A stretch of 26,672 nt of DNA from assembly GCA_005779525.1 (NCBI GenBank), contig SXIZ01000242.1, positions 1 through 26,672 on the forward strand, written 5' to 3'. This DNA is from Methylococcaceae bacterium. Its GTDB lineage: Bacteria; Pseudomonadota; Gammaproteobacteria; Methylococcales; Methylomonadaceae. Positions within the stretch are counted from its first letter, which is position 1; every line of letters starts with the position of its first letter. Made by a program: the position numbers and the translations under genes. Below are positions 14,924 to 23,091 of this stretch, piece after piece. Below the pieces are notes generated by a model that was not told where the DNA came from, ran no database searches, and worked only from the letters and a program-made list of their open reading frames with translations.

Positions 14924-17029
14924 ATGCTGAAGCCAAACTTCCCTGATGAAAAATTGCTCGAATACTTTTCTGCAACAGATGGCGAACTTATCAAATCAGC
15001 GCTGGCATTACTCCCCCCCGATGATGAAAATTACCATCGCCCCACGGGCAAACAAGTCGCACATATTTTATTGGGGTTTCATGTCGACTTAACCACCATC
15101 ACCGCCGCGCTGCTGAGTGATCCGCGACTCAGTAATTCACTTTCAGCGCCAGAGATCGTCCAGCAATTCGGTCAAGCCGTGATGACCTTGATTAAGGATG
15201 TCAACTGGTTAAACAATCTCAATGTCTATTCCATAGAAGTCACGCATCAACCGCAACAATCCGAAATTTTGCGGCGCATGTTACTCTCTATGACCCATGA
15301 TGCCCGTGCAGTAATTATCAAACTCGCTTATCGGGTACAACGCCTACATAGTCTCCAGAAAGAAAGCTATGAGATGCGCCACTATATCGCGCATGAAACT
15401 ATCGATATCTACGCACCCATTGCCAATCGCCTAGGGGTCAACCAGTTAAAATGGGAACTGGAAGACATGGCGTTTCGATATCTAAAACCCCAGACTTATC
15501 GTGATATCGCCAAATCATTAGCCAGCAATCGTCAAGCACGCTTAAACTGTATCGATCAATTTATCAGCTTACTCGGTGAACGCCTTCAGCAGGAGCAACT
15601 GCAAGCCAAAATCTATGGCCGCCCCAAGCATATCTATAGCATTTGGAAAAAAATGCAGCGCAAGAATTTAGCCATCGACGAACTCTATGATTTATTAGCC
15701 GTGCGGGTCATTGTCGATAAATTAAGTGCGTGCTACGAAGTCCTGGGTATTGTGCATAGCCAATGGCAGTACATCCCTAAAGAATTTGATGATTACATTG
15801 CCAATCCCAAAGAAAATGGCTATCAATCTCTGCACACTGTTATTTTAGATCCTGACGGTAACCGCATTGAAGTCCAAATTCGTACTCAGGATATGGATGA
15901 ATTTGCAGAGCTCGGAATTGCCGCCCATTGGCGTTATAAAGAAGGCGGTGATCATAATGCGGTCACCGAACGCTGTATTGCAACGCTCAGACAATTATTA
16001 AGCACTAAAGAAACCGATGAAGTGATGCTGGAAAGTTTTAAAACCAGCTTATTTTATGACCGGGTCTACGTATTAACTCCCAAAGGCAAATTGATAGATT
16101 TAGTCAAAGGTTCGACACCGTTGGATTTTGCTTATGCCATACATACCGACATTGGCCACCGCTGCCGGGGCGCCAAAGTTAACGGGCGTATTGTCAATCT
16201 GAGCTATGAACTGCGTTCCGGCGAACAAGTCGAGATCTTAACCACTAAACATGGCAATCCCAATCGTAATTGGATAGATCCGAATTTAGGCTATCTAAAA
16301 TCACCGCATGCGATCAGTAAAGTCAAAAGCTGGTTTAAACAACAGCAATTGGAACAAAATATTTCGCTAGGTAAAGCCATTTTAGAAAAAGAAGCACACC
16401 GCCTAGGACTGTCAGCGGTTCCACTTAAAGAACTCAGTACCGCGTTCAACGAGCCAGATCTGAATAAATTATTGGCCAGTATCGGACGCGGGGATATTAA
16501 TAACCGCCAGATTGCCAGTAAATTATCGATTCCCGAACTTAAAATCCAACCCGTCAAATGGGTGAGTAAGCCGCTCACCTTAAATAAAAACAGTGTGCTC
16601 GTTGATGGCATAGCCAATGTGCTCACCTCTATTGCGCATTGTTGCAACCCCTTGCCGGGAGATGAAATTGGCGGTTACATCTCGCACCATAAAGGCATCA
16701 CCATACACCGTAAAAATTGCAGCAATTTTTTACAACACCATGCAGAACACCCCAAACAAATCGTGGCGGTAGAATGGGGCGAGTATGCAACCCAGCATGT
16801 CGTGCCCATTATTATCCAAGCGAGCACCAGTGATAATTTACTCACCGACGTCACGCAATTGCTTAGCCACGATAAAATCGCCATCCAAGCTGCCCAGCTC
16901 AAAACTTTGGATGACTTTAGCTGTGTACTGCAATTGACCCTACAGATTAAAAACACCAATCAGCTCAGTCAAATACTTTCCAAAATTAATGATTTACCGC
17001 AAGTCTTTGACGTCAAACGCCGAACCTAA
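14924..17029 (+). CDS. relA: GTP pyrophosphokinase RelA (monofunctional (p)ppGpp synthetase)
   Basis: RelA makes (p)ppGpp on ribosomes stalled by uncharged tRNA. The 701-residue protein is slightly shorter than E. coli RelA. The N-terminal HD domain lacks the catalytic His-Asp motifs (LTTITAALLSDPRL stands where an active HD would be), so it should not hydrolyse (p)ppGpp. The synthetase domain has YGRPKHIYSIWKKM (231-244) and the EFDD signature (287-290), the acidic form typical of RelA, not the basic RxKD of SpoT, followed by NGYQSLHT. A TGS domain (near 375-440), the Cys-rich segment CCNPLPGDEIGGYISHHKGI and a C-terminal ACT domain complete the ribosome-binding half. The Shine-Dalgarno sequence before the ATG is weak. 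A separate SpoT-type hydrolase must exist elsewhere. Confidence 0.95.
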   Translation: MLKPNFPDEKLLEYFSATDGELIKSALALLPPDDENYHRPTGKQVAHILLGFHVDLTTITAALLSDPRLSNSLSAPEIVQQFGQAVMTLIKDVNWLNNLNVYSIEVTHQPQQSEILRRMLLSMTHDARAVIIKLAYRVQRLHSLQKESYEMRHYIAHETIDIYAPIANRLGVNQLKWELEDMAFRYLKPQTYRDIAKSLASNRQARLNCIDQFISLLGERLQQEQLQAKIYGRPKHIYSIWKKMQRKNLAIDELYDLLAVRVIVDKLSACYEVLGIVHSQWQYIPKEFDDYIANPKENGYQSLHTVILDPDGNRIEVQIRTQDMDEFAELGIAAHWRYKEGGDHNAVTERCIATLRQLLSTKETDEVMLESFKTSLFYDRVYVLTPKGKLIDLVKGSTPLDFAYAIHTDIGHRCRGAKVNGRIVNLSYELRSGEQVEILTTKHGNPNRNWIDPNLGYLKSPHAISKVKSWFKQQQLEQNISLGKAILEKEAHRLGLSAVPLKELSTAFNEPDLNKLLASIGRGDINNRQIASKLSIPELKIQPVKWVSKPLTLNKNSVLVDGIANVLTSIAHCCNPLPGDEIGGYISHHKGITIHRKNCSNFLQHHAEHPKQIVAVEWGEYATQHVVPIIIQASTSDNLLTDVTQLLSHDKIAIQAAQLKTLDDFSCVLQLTLQIKNTNQLSQILSKINDLPQVFDVKRRT

Positions 17030-17059
17030 ATTTAGACAGCCTTAAGACACGTTTCATTT

Positions 17060-17299
17060 TTAATGGGGGTGGAAGCCCCCAAAATGTCCTCCACCATGAC
17101 CACCATGAAAACCGTAGCCACCTCCTCCACCATAAAAATGCCCATAACCGCCACTATTATATGCCCCTGGGTAAACCACACTATAACCTACTGGATATGC
17201 AGGTGCATATGCGGCGCGATAACCGCCATAAGGATAGGCAACGCAGGCATTCAACATCACCACCAAACTGCAAAGCAACAATTTATTAAATAATTTCAT
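17060..17299 (-). CDS. Small Gly/Tyr/His-rich lipoprotein, function unknown
   Basis: With the ATG at 17299, preceded by a GGAGG ribosome-binding site 8 bases upstream, the product has 79 residues. A start five codons further upstream is possible but lacks this support. A lipoprotein signal peptide (MKLFNKLLLCSLVVMLNAC) ends in a plausible lipobox. The mature part begins with Tyr/Ala/Pro-rich repeats (YPYGGYRAAYAPAYPVGYSV) and ends in a Gly/His/Phe-rich tail (GFHGGHGGGHFGGFHPH). There is no recognisable domain; low-complexity envelope proteins of this kind are commonly left as hypothetical. The His cluster could bind metal, and the copper-export genes lie on the other side of the upstream region, but that link is inference only. 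Confidence 0.75.
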   Translation of the reverse strand: MKLFNKLLLCSLVVMLNACVAYPYGGYRAAYAPAYPVGYSVVYPGAYNSGGYGHFYGGGGGYGFHGGHGGGHFGGFHPH

Positions 17300-17826
17300 T
17301 GTGAGTACCTCCAAAGTTAAACGTAATATAACTTAGAGCTGCTGAACCCAATATGAATTCAAAATATTTTAAATTATTGTTTTATTTATTAAAAAATGTA
17401 ATTACAGCATCGATAGCAAACCCGCCCTCATCACCGACCTGATCAATGAGACCAGAACAATCACCGCCATAACTTGCAGTCTGCGAAAAGCGAATTTTAA
17501 TAAACAGATGGCATCTAAAATTGGCAGCTACCTCCATGCTGTCAAATTCATTTGGCTCGACATCCTAATTGCGCAGCGAAACTTGGCTATCAAAAGCACA
17601 CTTGTATTCGAACTTTTCACCCCAACTTTTACTCAGAGTAATACAGTTTGATAATTTTATTTGACTGGCTACTGCAAACTACCTACGGTGGGCTTTAACG
17701 CAGTCTGCTCAAAATCCAAAGGATGACATTATGACTAGATTTTTTAGTCATACCTCGTTAACCTACACTATTGAAGGTTTTTATTCATCGCAACGTAAAT
17801 CAATTATAAAAATTCAGGAGCTTGAT
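17300..17826. other. Long intergenic region upstream of copZ and the Gly-rich lipoprotein
   Basis: These 527 bases lie between divergent genes and should carry both promoters. No CueR-type palindromic operator was recognised. A weak TTGACT (17661-17666) and TACGGT pair, 17 bases apart, lies upstream of copZ. The middle holds a possible decayed gene on the minus strand. A second ATG with an AAAGGA ribosome-binding site at 17731 is in frame with copZ. Confidence 0.5.
17382..17728 (-). pseudogene. Possible decayed small gene, C-terminal remnant
   Basis: On the minus strand a frame open from 17678 to the stop at 17382-17384 is interrupted only by one TAG (17565-17567). It reads like protein on both sides: LSKSWGEKFEYKCAFDSQV before the TAG and FSQTASYGGDCSGLIDQVG after it, ending ITFFNK. 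Another frame just upstream (17669-17728) reads ALKPTVGSLQ before stopping, which would fit a frameshift joining the two. The family is not recognised. It could also be chance open sequence; composition and mixed polar/hydrophobic pattern favour former coding, but only a protein search could settle it. Confidence 0.3.
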
Positions 17827-18036
17827 ATGTCAGAAACAGCAATTATTAAAGTCAGTGGTATGAAATGTGGCGGCTGTGAAGCCAACGTCACTGGAAAATT
17901 AAGTGCGATTGGGGGGGTTGAATCTGTCAATGCGCAGCACAAAGAAGGCACAGTGACGGTGACCTTTGATAACGCGCAAACCGATTTGGATACCCTAGAG
18001 GATGTTATTATTGAAGCGGGTTTTAAAATAGAATAA
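17827..18036 (+). CDS. copZ: Copper chaperone, heavy-metal-associated domain (CopZ type)
   Basis: This 69-residue protein is a single HMA domain with the metal site MKCGGC (residues 12-17), a beta-alpha-beta-beta-alpha-beta pattern and the typical ending DVIIEAGFKIE. CopZ-type chaperones carry Cu(I) in the cytoplasm and pass it to CopA. The start at 17827 is chosen because AGGAG lies 6 bases upstream and the N-terminus then fits the family. A longer in-frame version from the ATG at 17731, also with a good ribosome-binding site, would add 32 residues with no HMA resemblance. The ATPase gene follows on the same strand within 63 bases. Confidence 0.9.
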   Translation: MSETAIIKVSGMKCGGCEANVTGKLSAIGGVESVNAQHKEGTVTVTFDNAQTDLDTLEDVIIEAGFKIE

Positions 18037-18099
18037 GCATTGAGCTTGAACTTGGCTGAACAGCTGGGTGTAGCAAAATTGACCATGAGTGAGGATATT

Positions 18100-20343
18100 A
18101 TGAACACAGAAGCCGAAACTACGGCCACAGAATTGCGGATCTCCATTTTGGGTATGCGTTGTGCGGGCTGTGTTAGTGCAGTTGAAGGCGCCATCGCTGA
18201 AATCCCAGGTGTTATCGAAGTCAATGTGAATTTTGCAGATCACTCGGCCTTAGTCAAAGGCACAGCCGACCCAGAAGCATTGAAATCTGCAGTCAAACAA
18301 GCAGGTTTCGATGCGGCGATTATGGAAGGCCTGGATGAAGACCCCGCCGAACAAGAACAACAAGAATTACAACGTTATCGTCAGCTAATGCGCAAAGCGG
18401 TTGTAGCTGGCATTATCGGTATCCCGTTAATGTTGGGTGCGCATTTAAACTGGTTCCCAGAAATCGGCAGCCCGGATGGACAGGCATTTTGGTCGTGGAT
18501 TGCTTTAATTTCCTTAGGCGTACTCGTCTATTCCGGCGCGAGTTTTTATACTGGCGCTTATCAGTCCATGCGCTTAAAACAAGCCAATATGGATACTTTG
18601 ATCGCCCTGGGCACCGGGGCGGCTTGGCTGTATTCCTGCGTCATTATTGATTATTCAGATGTATTACCCAGTTTATCCAAACATGCCTATTTTGAAGCCG
18701 CGGTCGTTATCCTGGCATTTCTGAATTTAGGCTCTGCCTTAGAAACCTTAGCACGCGGCAAAACCTCGGGAGCAATTCGACAACTAATCGGTTTACAACC
18801 TCGCACCGCGCGCGTAGTGCGCAACGGCCAGGAATTGGATGTTGCTATAGCGGAGGTCGGCCTGGGTGAAACCCTACGCGTCCGTCCCGGTGAAAAAATT
18901 GCGGTGGATGGCGTGGTGCTCGAAGGTCATTCAGCGGTGGATGAATCCATGCTGACGGGCGAATCCATGCCCGTTGAAAAAGGCGTGGGTGCGCAAGTCG
19001 TGGCTGGCAGTATCAATTTACAGGGCAGTTTTTTATTTACCGCCAATCGCATTGGTAGAGACACCGCCTTGGCACAAATTATTAAAAGTGTGCGGCAAGC
19101 GCAAGCCAGCAAACCGGAAATCGCACGTTTGGCGGATAAAATTTCCAGTGTGTTCGTCCCCACGGTCATTGCCTTATCACTGTTGACCTTCTTTGCTTGG
19201 CTAATTTTTGGACCTGAACCTGCCTTAGGCTATGCGTTCGTCACCTCCATGACTGTTTTAGTCATTGCCTGCCCGTGTGCGTTAGGCTTGGCCACACCGA
19301 TTTCGGTCATGGTTGCCGTGGGGCGTGCCGCGCAAGCGGGGATATTAATTCGTAAAGGCGAAGCACTGCAAACCGCAGGCAAATTAAGCTGCGTCATTCT
19401 GGATAAAACGGGTACGGTCACAGAAGGTAAACCTAAAGTCGTGGCAATTGATGCCTTTGGTACGGCGACCACCGAACAAGTTTTGACCTGGGCCGCGAGT
19501 ATAGAAGCAGGCTCAGAACATCCTTTAGCCGCCAGTATTTTAGCTGCCGCCAGTGCCGACAATATTACCTTGGCCAAAGTTAAACGTTTTGCTGCCATTC
19601 CCGGTCATGGCGTCAGTGCTGAAATCAAAAGCCAAAAAATCTTGTTTGGCAATAGTGCGTTGATGCAAGCGCAAGCCGTTAACTTTAGCGACTATGCTGA
19701 AAAACTAAAAACCTATGCCGAATTAGGCCAAACGCCGATGTTATTAGCGGTCGACGGCAGTATTGCCGGAATTATCGCCGTGGCCGATCCGATTAAAACC
19801 GACTCCGCCGAGGCGGTGAAAGTCTTACAAGCTAAAGGCCTGCGAGTGATCATGGTCACCGGGGACAATGAAATTACCGCCCGCGCTATTGCCAGCCAAG
19901 CAGGCATTACTGAAGTCAGAGCACAAGTTCTGCCACAAGATAAAGCTGACATAGTTAAAGAACTGCAATTATTAGGTGAAAAAGTCGGCATGGTCGGCGA
20001 TGGCATTAATGACGCCCCCGCTTTAGCCCAGGCTGATGTCGGTTTGGCTATTGGCACGGGCACCGATGTCGCCATCGAAAGTGCCGATGTTGTGATTTTA
20101 CAGGGCTCGTTACTGAAAGTTGCGGACGTTATTGCTTTATCCAAAGCGACCGTCAAAAATATTCAGCAAAATTTATTGGGCGCTTTCTTTTATAACACCA
20201 TTAGTATCCCGGTTGCCGCCGGGTTACTGTTCCCAATGTTTGGCGTGTTATTAAATCCCATGATTGCAGGTGCAGCGATGGCCATGTCCTCGGTCACTGT
20301 CGTCGCCAATGCTAATCGGCTACGCTGGTTAAAATTTGATTGA
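18100..20343 (+). CDS. copA: Cu(I)-exporting P1B-type ATPase CopA
   Basis: CopA pumps Cu(I) out of the cytoplasm using ATP. With the ATG at 18100 (GAGGA 4 bases upstream) the product has 747 residues; in-frame ATG (18085) and TTG (18040) starts lie further upstream without comparable ribosome-binding sites. It has one N-terminal HMA domain (GMRCAGC, Cys21/Cys24), the actuator motif LTGES (about 285-289), the transmembrane metal site CPC (391-393), the phosphorylation site DKTGT (Asp435), GSEHPLA and the hinge GDGINDAPA. The last membrane helices contain YNTISIP and MSSVTVVANANRLR, the Cu(I)-type signature. Together with copZ it forms a copper-detoxification pair. Confidence 0.96.
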   Translation: MNTEAETTATELRISILGMRCAGCVSAVEGAIAEIPGVIEVNVNFADHSALVKGTADPEALKSAVKQAGFDAAIMEGLDEDPAEQEQQELQRYRQLMRKAVVAGIIGIPLMLGAHLNWFPEIGSPDGQAFWSWIALISLGVLVYSGASFYTGAYQSMRLKQANMDTLIALGTGAAWLYSCVIIDYSDVLPSLSKHAYFEAAVVILAFLNLGSALETLARGKTSGAIRQLIGLQPRTARVVRNGQELDVAIAEVGLGETLRVRPGEKIAVDGVVLEGHSAVDESMLTGESMPVEKGVGAQVVAGSINLQGSFLFTANRIGRDTALAQIIKSVRQAQASKPEIARLADKISSVFVPTVIALSLLTFFAWLIFGPEPALGYAFVTSMTVLVIACPCALGLATPISVMVAVGRAAQAGILIRKGEALQTAGKLSCVILDKTGTVTEGKPKVVAIDAFGTATTEQVLTWAASIEAGSEHPLAASILAAASADNITLAKVKRFAAIPGHGVSAEIKSQKILFGNSALMQAQAVNFSDYAEKLKTYAELGQTPMLLAVDGSIAGIIAVADPIKTDSAEAVKVLQAKGLRVIMVTGDNEITARAIASQAGITEVRAQVLPQDKADIVKELQLLGEKVGMVGDGINDAPALAQADVGLAIGTGTDVAIESADVVILQGSLLKVADVIALSKATVKNIQQNLLGAFFYNTISIPVAAGLLFPMFGVLLNPMIAGAAMAMSSVTVVANANRLRWLKFD

Positions 20344-20432
20344 TATTGCTTAGAGATTACCAGCGGTTTATTAAATTTACTGACGTTACGTAGTAAAGTG
20401 TTTTAATCCCGTTTACCGCGTCGAGCACCACA

Positions 20433-20525
20433 GTAGTTATCGGGAAAAGCCCAACGGGTTGCGGCATGGATGCCGCAAGGTGGCAAAGGGGCAGGACGCC
20501 CCTTTTGTCACCCCCCGATAACTAC
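20433..20525. repeat. Nested inverted repeats in the left half of the MITE-like element
   Basis: An outer 12-bp perfect inverted repeat (GTAGTTATCGGG at 20433-20444, complement at 20514-20525) encloses two further hairpins: GCGGCAT/ATGCCGC with a 2-base centre at 20461-20476 and AAAGGGGC/GCCCCTTT with a 5-base loop at 20485-20505. Transcribed, this would fold into a cloverleaf-like structure. Confidence 0.75.
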
Positions 20526-20569
20526 GAGGAGCGCAAGACATCAGCGGTAACCGGGCCGCCTTTTCTTTG

Positions 20570-20651
20570 AATACTTTCTTTTCGACTGCATGGATGCAGG
20601 AGGTAGAGCAACGCCGGGAGCAGTTGCCGAGGCGGCGCAAAAGAAAGTATT
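20570..20651. repeat. Inverted repeat in the right half of the MITE-like element
   Basis: A 13-bp perfect inverted repeat (AATACTTTCTTTT at 20570-20582, complement at 20639-20651) encloses the small hairpin CTGCAT/ATGCAG at 20586-20599. Two more short hairpins follow, TCGGGT/ACCCGA (20658-20675) and GTCGC/GCGAC (20686-20699). Confidence 0.75.
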
Positions 20652-20784
20652 TCGCCTTCGGGTGCGAGAACCCGATTAGAAATCCGTCGCGATAGCGACA
20701 CCATATGATTCTTTCTATCCTGCAAAAACGATCTGCGTAACGTCAGTTACAAACCTGCTGAACATAAACTAGAGAAACAAAGTA

Positions 20785-21717
20785 ATGAACAAACTAAAAT
20801 GTGCGGTAATAGGCACCGGATATCTGGGTAAATTTCATGCGGAAAAATATGCCGCCCTACCCGATTGTGAACTGGTGGCGGTGGTCGATATCAACCCGGA
20901 AGCTGCAAAAGCAGTGGCCGATAAATTTGGCGCCGAGGCCTTAACTGATTATCACGCCTTATTGGGTAAAGTGGATGCGGTCAGTATTGTCGTCCCTACC
21001 ACCCTGCATCATGCAGTGGCTAAAGATTTTTTAACGGCTGGCGCACATGTGTTAGTCGAAAAGCCAATTTGTGTGACCGTCGACGAGGCGGAAGAGCTGA
21101 TCGCCATCGCCAAGGCCAACAACTTGATTTTACAAGTTGGGCATTTAGAGCGCTTTAACCCGGCGGTGTTAGGTCTGGACAAGGAAGAAAAACCGCTGTT
21201 TATTGAATCGCACCGCTTATCGCCGTTTAATCCCCGCGCCAATGATGTCAGCGTAGTGTTGGATTTAATGATCCATGATATTGATATTATTTTGGCCTTG
21301 GTCGATTCGGAAGTGGAAAAAATTGATGCCAGTGGGACGGCAGTGTTGACCCAAGGCACCGACATCGCCAACGCGCGCATTCTATTCAAAAACGGCTGTG
21401 TCGCTAACGTCACTGCCAGCCGTATCAGTCTGAAGCAAGAACGTAAAATGCGTATGTTCCGACCTAGCTCTTATGTCTCGGTCGATTTCCAAAATCGGAT
21501 CTTAAGCAAACATCGCACAGGCGAGAAAGAAATGTTCCCGGGCATCCCAGAAATTGTCTCCGAAGACTTGGTATTTGAAAGTGGTGATGCCTTGCTAGAG
21601 GAAATCAAACATTTTGTTAGCTGTATTCTGACAGGAACCAACCCAATTGTCTCCGGTGAAGCCGGAAAACGTGCGTTGGCAACCGCAATTCAGATTACGC
21701 AATTGCTGGGAGATTAG
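20785..21717 (+). CDS. Gfo/Idh/MocA family NAD(P)-dependent oxidoreductase
   Basis: The 310-residue protein has an N-terminal Rossmann fold (CAVIGTGYLGKFHAEKYA, residues 6-23), the family catalytic motif EKP (92-94) and a second active-site motif ending in His164 (DLMIHDIDI). The C-terminal domain is the usual open beta-sheet. These enzymes oxidise or reduce sugar, sugar-nucleotide or inositol hydroxyl groups. The sequence resembles the UDP-GlcNAc 3-dehydrogenase (GnnA) group, which prepares 3-amino sugar precursors for lipid A, but no GnnB aminotransferase or lpx gene is in view, so the substrate is left open. It lies on the same strand as copA, separated by the MITE-like element. Confidence 0.85.
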   Translation: MNKLKCAVIGTGYLGKFHAEKYAALPDCELVAVVDINPEAAKAVADKFGAEALTDYHALLGKVDAVSIVVPTTLHHAVAKDFLTAGAHVLVEKPICVTVDEAEELIAIAKANNLILQVGHLERFNPAVLGLDKEEKPLFIESHRLSPFNPRANDVSVVLDLMIHDIDIILALVDSEVEKIDASGTAVLTQGTDIANARILFKNGCVANVTASRISLKQERKMRMFRPSSYVSVDFQNRILSKHRTGEKEMFPGIPEIVSEDLVFESGDALLEEIKHFVSCILTGTNPIVSGEAGKRALATAIQITQLLGD

Positions 21718-21766
21718 CTCTAGTTTAAACTTAATAATAGTTAGAATTTAACTGCAGAGACATGTC

Positions 21767-21804
21767 TCACTTGAAGCCACTATTTTGAGAGTGTCTTCAA
21801 GTGA
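21767..21804. terminator. Inverted repeat between convergent genes, possible terminator
   Basis: A 10-bp perfect stem (TCACTTGAAG at 21767-21776, complement at 21795-21804) encloses an 18-base loop. It lies in the 189-base gap between two convergent genes, the oxidoreductase and the spondin-domain protein. The stem is AT-rich and no T-run follows, so terminator function is uncertain. The rest of the gap shows no gene. Confidence 0.4.
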
Positions 21805-21906
21805 AGTGATAGCTTGGACAGCACAGCGTGATACCCAATGATTAGCCTCAAAAGTAAGCATAAGCCATATCGTTGCAGCCCACACCTACCTAGAGACTTA
21901 AACGCC

Positions 21907-23091
21907 TTACAAACCGAAGGCGGTATCAGGTTCTTCTAATCTTTCCAGACGGAATACAAAATTACCCAAATTTTTCAACACTGCTCGGTATTGACGCGCA
22001 CCAATTTCCACCGAAGGTATCGTCAAAAGTGCGGTATTAGTATCATATTGAGCGGGTTTACTATGTGCCTGTTTAGTTAATTCATCGGCTGAAACTAAAC
22101 TATATAGTTTGTCGCCCTGTGTTTTGAGCTGAACTTTATAATGTCGATCTAACACCTGCACATCCGCAAGGTGAATATTTTGGTTAGTACTGTCATGCGT
22201 CAAATTTGCATCTACGCGCGGACCATCAATCCGAGTAATAGTCACCACCCCCACAGGCAAATTGGTGTTCCATGCAAAGTTGGCAGGAATATCCGCTTTG
22301 CCGCCAATTGTCGGACTGCTAAACAATGCGATAGGATTACTGGTCTGAATACTGGCATCGGTATTGGTAGTGGGCGGTGTTTGCGAAGCTGTTGGTGGAG
22401 AATTTCTATTGCCATCGGTAGTCGACACTTGCGGATCGCCATTTGCGGCTCTAGGTGCCATCAGACCACAGGGGTCAACAATATCTGCGCTTAATTCAGT
22501 ATTTTGTTCCACCCCAGCATCATAAGCGTAAAAATTATAGATTTTGGTTTCACCGTATTGCTCAGGCAACGCCACCGAATCCAAACCTGCTAACCCATCA
22601 TTAGTACACATCATCATCATAATCAACGACAAACGATCACTGGGATTTGCGCCTAAGGTAAAGTTAATGCTGCTTAAGAGCGTTTGACCTGTAGTCGTAG
22701 GCTTTAAACCAGGCGTTGAGCTGAGCGCATCAAAAAATGGTAAACCTGCGGGCCATGGCGCAGTTGAAGCACCTCTTGCTGCCATAGGAAATGGATGTCC
22801 GTAAACATCAGTCACTTCACCACTGCTGAGTTTACCCGCCAGAAAGTTAAATGTAGATACGGGTGAACCTGTTTGTGCCACATTGGCTGCCTGCACGCTT
22901 GCTAACTGCCCAACTTGAAATACATGCAGTGCAGATGAATGCGTCGCCGCCACCGGAAAGGAAAAACCATGTCCGTAGGTTTGATTGGTGACCGTCACAG
23001 AGTAGGTTCCAGTCGGTTTAGTATTCCAAGCAAGCGCTGGCGTTAAGGCATTAGCCCCCAGTAAAACCGAAAATAGTACTTTTTTTAACAT
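21907..23091 (-). CDS. Exported spondin-domain protein
   Basis: The protein has a signal peptide (MLKKVLFSVLLGANALTPALA). A bacterial spondin-N-type domain of about 180 residues follows: YSVTVTNQTYGHGFSFP, VFQVGQLAS, LPFFDAL, the conserved LIMMMMCTNDGLAGLDSV and a C-terminal DIVDPCG. A Pro/Thr/Ser/Asn-rich linker (about 215-255) leads to a second beta-rich domain containing VGVVTITRIDG and LLTIPSVEIGARQYRAVLKN. The ATG at 23091 is chosen because AAGG lies 9 bases upstream; a TTG two codons earlier is also in frame. Bacterial spondin-N proteins are exported and their roles are largely unknown. With a T2SS in the same region, secretion beyond the periplasm is possible but not shown. Two Cys residues in the spondin domain may form a disulfide. 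Confidence 0.85.
   Translation of the reverse strand: MLKKVLFSVLLGANALTPALAWNTKPTGTYSVTVTNQTYGHGFSFPVAATHSSALHVFQVGQLASVQAANVAQTGSPVSTFNFLAGKLSSGEVTDVYGHPFPMAARGASTAPWPAGLPFFDALSSTPGLKPTTTGQTLLSSINFTLGANPSDRLSLIMMMMCTNDGLAGLDSVALPEQYGETKIYNFYAYDAGVEQNTELSADIVDPCGLMAPRAANGDPQVSTTDGNRNSPPTASQTPPTTNTDASIQTSNPIALFSSPTIGGKADIPANFAWNTNLPVGVVTITRIDGPRVDANLTHDSTNQNIHLADVQVLDRHYKVQLKTQGDKLYSLVSADELTKQAHSKPAQYDTNTALLTIPSVEIGARQYRAVLKNLGNFVFRLERLEEPDTAFGL

Larger units (their letters stand above)
20380..20746. mobile_element. MITE-like non-autonomous element with terminal inverted repeats
   Basis: A 367-bp non-coding block is bounded by imperfect 14-bp inverted repeats (CTGACGTTACGTAG at 20380-20393 and CTGCGTAACGTCAG at 20733-20746, 13 of 14 matching). 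TTA lies directly outside both ends (20377-20379 and 20747-20749), a possible 3-bp target duplication. The interior is packed with hairpins and is more G+C-rich than its surroundings. Two overlapping open frames on the minus strand appear to be by-products of the repeat structure. It sits 36 bases after copA and 38 bases before the next gene, both on the plus strand. I recall similar hairpin-rich repeats in other proteobacterial genomes but cannot name the family. Confidence 0.7.

Noticed and set aside
17650..17720. CueR-type operator upstream of copZ
   Set aside because: I looked for the palindromic CueR box between spaced promoter elements and found none that fits; only a weak generic promoter-like pair is present.
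18040..18099. TTG start for CopA at 18040
   Set aside because: The 20 extra residues are not family-like and lack a ribosome-binding site, while the ATG at 18100 has GAGGA just upstream.
20437..20725. Two overlapping minus-strand open frames of 67 codons each
   Set aside because: They lie wholly inside the hairpin-rich MITE-like element, have biased composition from the repeats, and no usable ribosome-binding site or recognisable domain.
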